This document shows positions 24,448 through 33,500 of a stretch of 64,000 nucleotides of DNA, in pieces. The DNA lies in contig NZ_QTXL01000001.1 of NCBI RefSeq assembly GCF_003461625.1, positions 520,612 through 584,611 on the forward strand, read 5' to 3'. Each line of letters starts with the position of its first letter. Within the stretch, counting starts at the first letter, position 1. The stretch comes from Clostridium sp. AF15-31. GTDB lineage: Bacteria > Bacillota > Clostridia > Lachnospirales > Lachnospiraceae. Under the pieces are notes generated by a model. It saw nothing but the letters and a program-made list of their open reading frames with translations. It was not told the origin of the DNA and did not search any database. Made by a program: the position numbers and the translations under genes.

Positions 24448-27116
24448 AGAAAATAGGAACACTTGTTATAAGAATAATAGTAATGGCAGTTTTCTTTGTG
24501 ATTACTATTTTTTTAGTTGATAAATTTCAGAATAGACAGTATAAGAATCTGGCAATGGAGATGGAAAATGCCACCTTGCCTTTAGTATATGTAGACTATG
24601 AGGGCAGATATATCAACTGCCTTCATGGCTATACAACCGTAGTCGATACAACGATGCTTCGTGACTGTATTACTCCGGTGACAGATGACAAAAAAGTAAC
24701 ATTTGCAGTAGATGACAAAAATGGTTATGCAAAGACCTACAGCTATGAGCTGTGGTCGATCTCAGGCGATTCTCTGATCGAGAACGGAGATCTGACATCC
24801 GATACAGAGGAGAATGGATACCGGATATTTGATATTGATATCCGTATGGATATCAAGCCGGATACGGAATACATGCTGATATTCAAATTAGATGGAGCGG
24901 ATGGACAGACCGTACGCTACTATACCCGTATCGTTGTAAATGACAATTATCATGCGTCCGAGCTTCTGGACTTTGTGGAACAGTTTAATGCTTCGACATT
25001 TGACTACGAGGCAAATGAAGAAGGCTCCTTTATCTATCCATACATGCAGGCATACAAAGGACAGGATGATGACAGCCTTTCTATGGGACATCTGAATCTG
25101 ACAAGCAGCTACAAAGAGCTTGTCTGGAGTGGAGTGAATCCGGTCCGGATAACTTCGATCATTCCACAGATCAAGGAAATTGATGTCAATTATGCAGTAA
25201 TTGAACTGGATTATGTGACCACGGCAGAAAACACCGATGGTGAGTCGGATTATTATTCGATCAAGGAATATTATCGTGTCAGTTATAAAGAACCGGAGAC
25301 AGAAGACGATACGGAAACAGCCACCGGAGCAGAGGATGCTGAAGCATCAGAGGATACCGGGGAAGCAGATAACGCAGGCACAATATCCGTTATGAACTTT
25401 GATCGTTATATCGACGAGTATTTCAACCGGACAGGTGTCGATAATAAAAATAATGTGTATGAGATCGGGGTTGTTCTTGATAAAAAGCTGGATTACCGTT
25501 ACAGCTCGGATAATAAGAAGATCGGTTTTGTCAGAAACGGACAGCTCTGGCTGTATAATTACTCAGAAAACCAGATCTCCATGGTATTTGGATTCTGGAT
25601 GGATGACGTGGAAAATGTCAGAAACACATACAACAATTATGGTATCAATATGATCTCCATGGACGACGATGGCAATATGATATTTGCAGTATATGGCTAT
25701 ATGAACCGTGGTGCTCATGAAGGAAAGCTGGGAATCAGTCTGTGTTCTTACGATGCAGCAGAGCAGGAGGTTACGGAGCTGGTATTTGCAGAATGTAATG
25801 AACCATATGCAGCCATGAAAGATGAAGTGTCCAGACTGACCTATTATGATGGAACAAACTTTTATTTTATGCTTGGTAACAAGGTGAACTGCATTAACGT
25901 GGAAGAAAAACAGTTATCCTATTATGTAGATCATGTATCGCTCGATCATGTATATGTATCCGATGATATGCAGGTAATGGCATATGATTCATCGGATCAG
26001 GCAGCCGATAATGCGACATTAACGCTGGTTAATTTTGCAACCGGACAGACCTATACGCTGGATGCGGGAGCAGGAAAGAGTCTGGTCTGCTATGGATTTA
26101 AGAACCGGGATCTGATATATGGGATCTGTAATACGGCTGACAGTGATATTTCTATAGATAAAGATTCCTTCGCAAAAAAGAATCTGAGTGAAAAGGTATA
26201 CAGCCGGATCCCATCATACAAATTATTTATCGTGGATGAAAATGGAAACCAGATCAAAGAATATCAGAAGGACGACGATTATATCATAGATATCAGCGTA
26301 GAGGATGATCTGATCTATATGACCAAAGGATCCAAGAAAACAGACAGATTCCGGTTGGCAGAGGATGACTTTATCACCTATAAAGAAAGCGACGATGTAA
26401 AACGAGTTGATATCACGACAAAAACAACATCAGGAATTGCGAAGCTGTATTTTACAGTACCGTCAAATATATATCTGACCTATATTCCGTATCTGAATAT
26501 CACAAAGAACACGGTGGGAGATCGTTCATCGGATATGCTGATCACGGTAGAAGATGAATATGCAGGCTATATGGTATATGATAATCTGGGACTGACCGGA
26601 ATCTATGAAAAGGCAGGAGATGCAATCAACCGGGCAACGCAGATCGCAGGTATTGTCGTTTCCAAGGATGGAGAAATCGTATACAGGCAGTCGGAGATGC
26701 AGGCATATAATACGATCGCATCGTCAATCTATCACCAAAGCTCCGGCAGTGTGGATGCATCCTTGTGGGATTGTGTATATATGACACTGATCTATGAGGG
26801 CGTGACAGATCTCACATATGAAGATATGAAAGTATCCGGTACAGATCCAGTACAGGTGCTGACAGAGCTTGGAAAATATCCGGGAGCAGATATTTCAGGA
26901 ATCTCACTGGATCTGGTATTTGGATATATCAGTAATGGTATTCCGGTTATCAGTCGTATCAATGATGGAAGATATGTAATGGTCGTAAGCTATAACAGTG
27001 AAGCGGTTCGTTATTATGATCCGGTACTGGATACGGAAGTCCGGGTATCAAGAAAAGAATATGAAGCTGCCATGAGTCAGGGAAATAATGAACTGTATTC
27101 CTATGTTCAGGAGTAG
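24444..27116 (+). CDS. membrane-anchored protein with propeller-like region and C39-like C-terminus
   Basis: An 890-residue protein of unknown function. A single N-terminal membrane helix (about 7-26) anchors it outside the cell. Residues 30-180 look like an Ig-type beta domain, about 340-660 contain repeated beta strands resembling a propeller (LWLYNYSENQISMVFG and similar), and the last 130 residues resemble a papain-like C39-type peptidase fold (SLWDCVYMTLIYEG, then GIPVISRINDGRYVMVVSYN and YYDPV). The usual catalytic His position reads Arg-Tyr, so the domain may be inactive. GTG 24444 overlaps the preceding stop. A terminator follows at 27186. Confidence 0.75.
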   Translation: MKKIGTLVIRIIVMAVFFVITIFLVDKFQNRQYKNLAMEMENATLPLVYVDYEGRYINCLHGYTTVVDTTMLRDCITPVTDDKKVTFAVDDKNGYAKTYSYELWSISGDSLIENGDLTSDTEENGYRIFDIDIRMDIKPDTEYMLIFKLDGADGQTVRYYTRIVVNDNYHASELLDFVEQFNASTFDYEANEEGSFIYPYMQAYKGQDDDSLSMGHLNLTSSYKELVWSGVNPVRITSIIPQIKEIDVNYAVIELDYVTTAENTDGESDYYSIKEYYRVSYKEPETEDDTETATGAEDAEASEDTGEADNAGTISVMNFDRYIDEYFNRTGVDNKNNVYEIGVVLDKKLDYRYSSDNKKIGFVRNGQLWLYNYSENQISMVFGFWMDDVENVRNTYNNYGINMISMDDDGNMIFAVYGYMNRGAHEGKLGISLCSYDAAEQEVTELVFAECNEPYAAMKDEVSRLTYYDGTNFYFMLGNKVNCINVEEKQLSYYVDHVSLDHVYVSDDMQVMAYDSSDQAADNATLTLVNFATGQTYTLDAGAGKSLVCYGFKNRDLIYGICNTADSDISIDKDSFAKKNLSEKVYSRIPSYKLFIVDENGNQIKEYQKDDDYIIDISVEDDLIYMTKGSKKTDRFRLAEDDFITYKESDDVKRVDITTKTTSGIAKLYFTVPSNIYLTYIPYLNITKNTVGDRSSDMLITVEDEYAGYMVYDNLGLTGIYEKAGDAINRATQIAGIVVSKDGEIVYRQSEMQAYNTIASSIYHQSSGSVDASLWDCVYMTLIYEGVTDLTYEDMKVSGTDPVQVLTELGKYPGADISGISLDLVFGYISNGIPVISRINDGRYVMVVSYNSEAVRYYDPVLDTEVRVSRKEYEAAMSQGNNELYSYVQE

Positions 27117-27185
27117 AAATAAACAGATATACAGAAAAACAGATCCGTCTGAGGACATCATTGTTTTTCTGTATAAGACAAAAAG

Positions 27186-27211
27186 AAAAGCTGCCGATTC
27201 CGGCAGCTTTT
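27186..27211. terminator. bidirectional Rho-independent terminator
   Basis: AAAAGCTGCCG and CGGCAGCTTTT form a perfect 11-bp stem with a four-base loop. T runs occur on both strands, so it can end the 24444 gene (+) and the ferredoxin gene (-). Confidence 0.85.
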
Positions 27212-27241
27212 CTATATTATGATAACAACGTTCTGTGTGGA

Positions 27242-27412
27242 TTACTCCTCTGAAATTGTTCCAACAGGACATGAACCTGCACATGCACCACATGAAATAC
27301 ACTGTGAACCATCAATAACGAAAACACCACCGTTATCGCTAATAGCTCCAACAGGGCATGAACCTGCACATGAACCACAACCGATACATGAATCACCAAT
27401 TACGAATGCCAT
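27242..27412 (-). CDS. 2[4Fe-4S] ferredoxin
   Basis: A 56-residue clostridial-type ferredoxin read on the minus strand. It has two CxxCxxC...CP motifs (CIGCGSCAGSCP and CISCGACAGSCP), the eight Cys that bind two [4Fe-4S] clusters. AAGGAGG lies eight bases before the ATG. It carries low-potential electrons for anaerobic metabolism, for example from pyruvate:ferredoxin oxidoreductase. It has its own promoter and a terminator and is monocistronic. Confidence 0.96.
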   Translation of the reverse strand: MAFVIGDSCIGCGSCAGSCPVGAISDNGGVFVIDGSQCISCGACAGSCPVGTISEE

Positions 27413-27456
27413 ATGATTGTCCTCCTTTTAGTAATAATAATCACATCTCGTTACCT

Positions 27457-27485
27457 ATTTTAAATCAAAAAGTTTCTTATATCAA
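27457..27485 (-). promoter_or_regulatory. sigma-A type promoter of the ferredoxin gene
   Basis: On the minus strand TTGATA (27485-27480), 17 bases and TAAAAT (27462-27457) lie 44 bases before the ATG. Confidence 0.6.
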
Positions 27486-27557
27486 GTGAATTGAGATGAT
27501 TTGTAAAAAATTAGTTCCTGCTAACTTGAGTCTGCCTATCTTTTTCCTATAAAGGGA

Positions 27558-27586
27558 TAGACATTTAAAAATGTGTATACTATAAT
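27558..27586 (+). promoter_or_regulatory. sigma-A type promoter of the DUF1858 gene
   Basis: TAGACA (27558-27563), 17 bases and TATAAT (27581-27586) lie 76 bases before the start codon at 27663. It is divergent from the ferredoxin promoter. Confidence 0.6.
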
Positions 27587-27662
27587 GGTGAAGATATTTT
27601 TAAAATCGAAAAATGTCATATCAGATTAAGAAAGATTATAGGAAACAGGAGGAAATATACAC

Positions 27663-27884
27663 ATGGCAAAGATCAGTAAAGATATGCTTATAAATGATAT
27701 TTTAGCAGTAGATGCAGGAAATGCAGCAATTCTTATGGCAGCAGGTATGCATTGTATCGGATGTCTTGCAGCAGCAGGTGAAACTCTTGAGGAAGCAGCA
27801 GCCGTTCACGGTCTGGATCCGGTAGAGCTTGAACTTGAGATCAATGACTACCTTGCAAAGAAAGAAGAGCAGGCACAGGCATAA
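27663..27884 (+). CDS. DUF1858 domain protein
   Basis: A 73-residue protein of the DUF1858 family. It has the MHCIGC motif (CxxC) near residue 30 inside two helices (NAAILMAAG and ETLEEAAAVHGLD). The family is often fused or adjacent to hybrid-cluster, redox or sulfur-transfer proteins, and the CxxC pair suggests redox or metal binding. ACAGGAGG is placed well before the ATG. It is divergent from the ferredoxin gene, which fits a redox role, but that is inference. Confidence 0.88.
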   Translation: MAKISKDMLINDILAVDAGNAAILMAAGMHCIGCLAAAGETLEEAAAVHGLDPVELELEINDYLAKKEEQAQA

Positions 27885-27915
27885 TTCATATAGAATATGT
27901 ATCTGGACAGACGAA

Positions 27916-27958
27916 AAATACGGCGGAATCCAATGAAAAAAGGATCCGCCGTATTTGT
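27916..27958. terminator. bidirectional Rho-independent terminator
   Basis: A 15-bp stem (AAATACGGCGGA..TCC with GGATCCGCCGTATTT, one bulged A) has T residues on both sides. It serves the convergent DUF1858 (+) and mecA (-) genes. Confidence 0.82.
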
Positions 27959-27983
27959 TTTGTCAAATCAGTTTTCTTAAAAA

Positions 27984-28841
27984 TTACAGAGCAGACAGAG
28001 TCTGAACTGCTTCCTCTTCAATGATCGTTTTAAAATGCTCTTTGAAATGATATGGCATGGCATCTGTTATTTTCTGTGCTGTGCCGTATTCTCCAAGAAT
28101 GTAACATACCCGGTTGAATTCGGGAATAGTATTCTTATCATTTGTAAATAACAGATAAAAACGTTTATTAACCGGATTCTTATAGAGTGTGTTGCTGCTG
28201 AAGTAAAAACTTGCAACCTGTTTGGATGCGTTGATAACGGTATTTAACGAGTCAAATACAAGCAGTCTCGTTAAAGTCTGTGGAGCATCCTCTTCCTGTT
28301 GTGTCTGTTTTACAGGTGCTTTTGCACTGGATGGAATATCGGTTGAAATCTCGATATTCTTACCTGCAAGACCTGTCAGATTATTTACAAAACCTTCCAG
28401 AGCATTAAAAATTGCCTCCGGAATCTGGGATTCATCGCCATTTATACCGATATCGATATGACCGGATATTACATTATCATCAGATGGGGGATAGTCCTCA
28501 TCTTCGTATTCATCATCCATATCATCGTCATAATCGGTGTCGTCATCGTCATTATTTCTGGTAAATCTGGAAAAACGTGTATCCAATTCTTCCGGATCTT
28601 CTACCTTTGTGACAATTAAAATAAGACAATCTGATGAAATCGGTATAGCTTCGATCATCAGTGGTATATCATCAACCTCAAATCCGAGTTCGTTTGATGC
28701 CTGCTGCATCATCTCACGAAACAGTTCTTTTGCTTTTGGAGATCCATAAGCCAGCTCGGAAATCTTTAATTGTTTGTCTGCTAAATCTGCTTTATTCAAA
28801 GTACATCTGATCTGATTTTCACTTAAGCGTTCAATCTTCAA
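27984..28841 (-). CDS. mecA: adaptor protein MecA
   Basis: A 285-residue adaptor that brings substrates to the ClpCP protease. The start is TTG at 28841, seven bases after GGGGTG, giving MKIERLSENQIRCTLNKADL, the standard MecA beginning; the frame extends further upstream but that part is not conserved. The N-terminal substrate-binding domain, an acidic linker (DDDDTDYDDDMDDEYEDEDY) and the C-terminal ClpC-binding domain (about 180-285) are all present. Confidence 0.92.
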   Translation of the reverse strand: MKIERLSENQIRCTLNKADLADKQLKISELAYGSPKAKELFREMMQQASNELGFEVDDIPLMIEAIPISSDCLILIVTKVEDPEELDTRFSRFTRNNDDDDTDYDDDMDDEYEDEDYPPSDDNVISGHIDIGINGDESQIPEAIFNALEGFVNNLTGLAGKNIEISTDIPSSAKAPVKQTQQEEDAPQTLTRLLVFDSLNTVINASKQVASFYFSSNTLYKNPVNKRFYLLFTNDKNTIPEFNRVCYILGEYGTAQKITDAMPYHFKEHFKTIIEEEAVQTLSAL

Positions 28842-29423
28842 TAGAATCACCCCATTTCTGATAGAATACCCATGAAGGGTAGAAAATAAGTCATACAATT
28901 GTGTATTAAAACGCACCTATAGTTTACCATATTTAACTGACAAGTAAATAGGATATAATGTGAAAAATTCAAAAATAATTTATAAAATCCTGTCGAATAT
29001 GAATAAAAAATAATTCCACAGTATAAATTATGTATATATGGATTAGAATGTGCAAATGAGCAGAATAGGACAGGAAATATCAGAAAAGATTAATTTTTCA
29101 TAAAGTGATTGGCAGGCGTACAAATATAATGTAATATAAGAGCAGACATCTTATGAACCCTTCATCGGTTCGCTGCAGACAGATTCCGGTCTGCATAATT
29201 CCGTTTCTGGCAGACAGATATTGCTTATTACATATAGATATGAAAAGAAACACGAAAACAATGGTGTATTTGTGCCATTGGTTTGTATATAAGATTAATA
29301 TTGACACATCACAGCACGAATATGTAAAAAAGCAAATGGGAATAAAATGAAAAAATGTATCGATAAAAAAGAACCGTTACATTCATGCACAAAATAACAG
29401 TGGCAGGGGTTACAGCCCCCTGC
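28842..29423. other. 582-base intergenic region
   Basis: No credible gene is seen. It holds the mecA leader and promoter-like elements, a short GCAGAC/GTCTGC hairpin at 29175-29194 and the amidase terminator at its left end. The sequence is AT-rich. The two frames longer than 60 codons here have no ribosome binding site and no recognisable sequence. A small RNA cannot be excluded. Confidence 0.4.
28916..28943 (-). promoter_or_regulatory. possible promoter of mecA
   Basis: On the minus strand TTGTCA (28943-28938), 16 bases and TATAGG (28921-28916) lie about 75 bases before the TTG start. Confidence 0.4.
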
Positions 29424-29424
29424 C
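29402..29424 (-). terminator. hairpin terminator of the amidase gene
   Basis: GGCAGGGG pairs with CCCCTGCC just after the amidase stop codon on the minus strand. The T run behind it is interrupted, so it may be a weak terminator. Confidence 0.6.
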
Positions 29425-30230
29425 TATTCTGTGCCCGCCTGGATATGATTAACAAGCCCATCTGCGATCGCAGCGGCAACCTGTTTTTGATAGTCTGGAG
29501 TATTTAAACTGCTGCATTCATCCGGATTACTTAAAAAGCCACATTCAACGATAACAGCAGGACAGGGGCTTTTTTTCAGAATAAGATAGTCCAGATTACC
29601 TTTGACCGGACGCTCATTATCAGAATCGAGGATCGCATGGATCGAGGCCTGAATTGATTTTGCAAGCTGTTCACCGTCTGAAGAATTCGCATAGTAAAAA
29701 ACCTGAGCTCCATGTACGGAAGAATCAGAAAAGCTGTTCTGATGGATACTGATAAAAAAGTCGGAGTTATGGGATGCCACAATCTCAATCCGATGATTCA
29801 GATCGGATGTCTTTAAGCTTTCGGCAGTTTCTGTATTCAGTGAGGAGTCATCCGTTCTGGTCATATAGACTTCAAAACCGAGAGAATCCAGAAGCTCTTG
29901 CAGATAAGAAGCAATCTGAAGATTGATGTCCTTCTCCTTTGAATCGTTAATTCCTATTTTCCCAGGATCGTATCCGCCATGTCCGGCATCGAGTGTGATA
30001 GTATAGCCGGAAAATGCAGTTTCTGTGGTGTCACTTTGTGTTTCGTCATTTGGATCAGACTCTGGATCTCTGACACCCGGCAGCGTGGCTTTATTATCCA
30101 GATCGGACTGAGGTGATTTTGACGATATTGGATACAATAGCAAAAATACAGAAAGAGAGCAGATAAATACAAGGAGTAGAAGAAGATAACGATTTAGTTT
30201 TGGAATAAGAGACCGGAGTTCAGGTTTCAT
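29424..30230 (-). CDS. N-acetylmuramoyl-L-alanine amidase (CwlD-like)
   Basis: A 268-residue zinc amidase of the Amidase_3 family that cuts the bond between muramic acid and L-alanine in peptidoglycan. A membrane anchor or signal (about 14-34) and a linker precede the catalytic domain (about 75-262). Zinc ligands are His in DAGHGG, Glu in the KEKDINL box and His in SIHQN; the catalytic Glu is in VECGFLSN. The size and anchor resemble CwlD, which makes muramic delta-lactam in spore cortex, but a vegetative role is possible. Confidence 0.88.
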   Translation of the reverse strand: MKPELRSLIPKLNRYLLLLLVFICSLSVFLLLYPISSKSPQSDLDNKATLPGVRDPESDPNDETQSDTTETAFSGYTITLDAGHGGYDPGKIGINDSKEKDINLQIASYLQELLDSLGFEVYMTRTDDSSLNTETAESLKTSDLNHRIEIVASHNSDFFISIHQNSFSDSSVHGAQVFYYANSSDGEQLAKSIQASIHAILDSDNERPVKGNLDYLILKKSPCPAVIVECGFLSNPDECSSLNTPDYQKQVAAAIADGLVNHIQAGTE

Positions 30231-30303
30231 AAAAGGATCACCTGTCAGAATTCTTCTTTCTATAAATATGCAGAAACATTCCGGTCAATGCCTGTGGATT
30301 TTG

Positions 30304-30332
30304 TTGACATTCCGCATACAAGGCTATAAGAT
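30304..30332 (+). promoter_or_regulatory. sigma-A type promoter ahead of the cobalamin riboswitch
   Basis: TTGACA (30304-30309), 17 bases and TAAGAT (30327-30332) place the transcript start near 30339, which is the first base of the riboswitch P1 stem. Confidence 0.7.
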
Positions 30333-30338
30333 AAACTA

Positions 30339-30508
30339 TGTATGTTCTATATTGGATCTGCTCGGACGTGTCTTTAAATGTCCGATCAGGGGGAAATTCG
30401 GTGAGAATCCGGTGCAACCGCCATTACTGTGTTAAGATCATAAGATGGTCTTTTAGTCAGAATACCCGCAGATTTATTCTACATACAGCTTTTGGGCGAG
30501 GGAAAAGC
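30339..30508 (+). promoter_or_regulatory. cobalamin riboswitch
   Basis: The conserved core is present: GGTGAGAATCCGGTGCAACC, then CATTACTGT, and the B12-box-like AGTCAGAATACCCGC. A P1 stem is visible (TGTATGT 30339-30345 with ACATACA 30481-30487, and GATCTGC with GCAGATT), and a CGGAC/GTCCG stem at 30363-30384. A downstream hairpin (30488-30508) has the loop GGGCGAGGG, whose GGCG can pair with CGCC at 30419-30422, the expected loop-loop contact. No terminator follows, so control is probably of translation of the gene at 30566. Confidence 0.88.
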
Positions 30509-30565
30509 AAGATTTAATTCCCAGCTTATAAAAAAATATACAATAGAAGAAAGGAATCGAAACGA

Positions 30566-33500
30566 ATGAAACGAATCAGGACACTGGTGCTTTCGTTTTT
30601 ATTTGCGTGCGCAGTTTTATTCGTGCCATTTGCAGTAAATGCAGGTTATGGTATTCAGAATGTTGCGGCAGCGGAAGAAGATGAAAGTACGACCGATTAT
30701 AGCACAAAATATGTTGTGCTGTCTCTTGAGGGCTTTACGATCGGACAGGGATTTTATATCACACCGACCCGTATGTCTTATGAAGAGATTGGAAATGTCT
30801 GGAAACAGGAAGGGATAGACATTGATCTGTCTAAATTGACCGTTTCACAGGCAACTTATGCATTTTTCAAGAAAGCAGGACTTCAGACAAAGCCTGCAGG
30901 ATCAAGTGCCTATAATGACAGCAACTTTTATCTGGCAAATATCAAAGGCATTGATAAAGGAACTGTAAAAGTTCCAACAGCACTCTTGGATGCATATAAG
31001 ACACGTAACAATGGAAATGATCTGGAACTGGAGGAGAAGACAGGTACAGACCTTGAAGAACATGATTACACATCATGGTCCGGCTGGATGATCACAGTTG
31101 ATAATGTGCCTTGCAATACAAGCGCAGGCGCATATCTTGTAGATCAGGGAACCGGGGCAGATACCAATGTTCTCCGTTGGCAGTTTACACTTGCCGGTTA
31201 TGGAGCAGATATTGGATGTGGATTTGAAGGCTATGAAGCATATTATGTAACCCAAGACAAGACAGAGTTATATACACTTTATGCAGAGAATGAAGAAGAG
31301 ATCGCAAAGGATGCCTCATTAAATGCAGAACTTCAGGCAGTTATGGCAGATCTGGATGCATCAGCAGATGATGTGGCAGCTGCTGTAAAGAAGATCAAAG
31401 CATTAGAAGAGAAACAGGTATCGATTAAGATGAACAGTAGTGTTCCATATATGACACTTACAGATGCAGATGGAAATACAGTGGCGGCTGGAGATCCGGA
31501 TAGTAATTATGTATACACAGCGAAGCTTGCAGAAGGTACTTATCGCTTATCAACATATAAAATGAGTGGTACTAATAAAGTTGATATGGGTTCAATTGAC
31601 CTGATCGTAACCGATGAAGCAGAGCAGTCATATGCAGTATATAGTCTGTCAGGTATTGCATGTACAAATAAGGATGCCGGCAGTGGAAAATTTTGGCAAG
31701 AAGGAGAAGACTTTACTTTTAATGTAAAGGTAGTATCTCCTGATAATGTTGATCGTCATGCTACACTTGGTTTGATGCAGGCGGAAACAAGTCAGAAAGC
31801 AGCTCAGTATGCAGTGCCTTTTTATTATGCGGATATGGTATCTGTAACTGTAACACCTAAGGGAGACCATGCACAGAATTATATAGAAAAGACAGTTTCA
31901 AAAACACTTACAGCAAACAGTTCATATGGGTATTCGATCAGTGCACCGGAAGCCAGAAAAGTAAGTGTGACATTCCCGGAAGGAGCAGAACTTAGACTTG
32001 GAACATTGTCTACATATTATATTTATAAAGATGAACCGGGAACAAAGATAGAAGCCAAAGAGCCGGGATATGAGACATATGAATTTACTGTCGGAGCTGG
32101 TATTACATATTACTATCGTGTGACAGGTGCCGGTGGTGTTACCTACTGGGATTGGTTCTCTACCAATAAAGATGCAGATTATATGGTTAGTAAGGCGGAT
32201 ATGTATATCGGGGATGATTCTTTTAATCCGGATACTATATATCATGATATGTCTCAGAATAAGTATGATGTAGCAGATATTTATCTTACATCAGATGAAC
32301 ATGGATACCTTTCTATGAAGAAGGGTGAGACATACAGTCTGGAATGTTTCCGTAACTGGCAGGCGATCGAAGGTACTTCGAATGCTAAGAGTGCAGAACC
32401 GGATTATCATTACACGGTTATTGATGAGAATGGAAATCCATCAAATGATGTGATCACAGTTACACCGGGAGCACATTCAGAAATAGCGGAGATTCAGGCG
32501 AAATCCGAAGGAACAGCAATTCTGCTTGTGACCTACGATGCACAGATTAATATGCAGGGATATACGAAGTATACCAAGTTTAGTGCAATATGGCCTGAAA
32601 ACACCGGTGTTGTAGTGGTTACTGTTGATAAGGATGGCACAGCTATTCAGACCAACATGACCATAAATGAAGGTAAAAATAAAAAAGAGGAAAAAGTAAC
32701 TGGCGACAGACTGGATGCACAGCTGGATGTTCTTTATTATGAGGCAGGAACAGACGGAGCTGAGTATACATTTACACCGGAGAGTGGAGTATCCGTATCT
32801 GTCCTTCGTCCAGAGATCATAGACAATAAGCTGACATACGGCGGATTTTCTGCAAAGAACATCACAAGAAATTCAGATGGCAGTTATACAGTCGCAGGGC
32901 TTACAGAAGGACCAAATATTGTTAAAGTTACAAAGAATGGTGTCAGTACTTATCAGGTGATACGTGCAAAAGAAGTTGCAGTATCATACAAATATAAAGA
33001 TGCAGATGGAAATGAAATAACCGCAGATGAATTGACAGCGGGTGATTCCATTGAGATCAGCTATGGAGAAAGAAGTGAAGACGGTAAGCGTTCTTATAAT
33101 GGCTTATACAATCCTGCCAGTAAATTAGCAGGTGTGTATAATATGGATGCAGCAATCTGCTTTTTTGACACAACAGGAACAGAATATGTTGGAAAACTAA
33201 ACCAGTATATGTTTGCATCAACACCGGCTTCACAGACGATTACGGTTACGATTCCGACTTATTTTGCAGGTGATACATTCCGTCTGACAGGATGTCTGAA
33301 AAACGGAATAGGTGGATGGAGTGCTTATGGTTCACCATACGGTTCTCATCGGGCAGTTCGCCATGACACAGGTGTACCGGTACAGATGGCAGCCAGCCGT
33401 CATACCGCTTATATGTGTAATCTTCCGGATGTAGAATTCAAGCTTGTAGCTTCTGATTTCGTACCGGTAACATTGAATATAACAGACAGTCAGACGAAAA

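Noticed and set aside
27217..27399. Minus-strand 60-codon frame rich in Val/His
   Set aside because: It is another frame of the real ferredoxin gene at 27242-27412.
30488..30545. Intrinsic terminator as riboswitch output
   Set aside because: Alternative hairpins exist, but no T run follows, so translational control is more likely.
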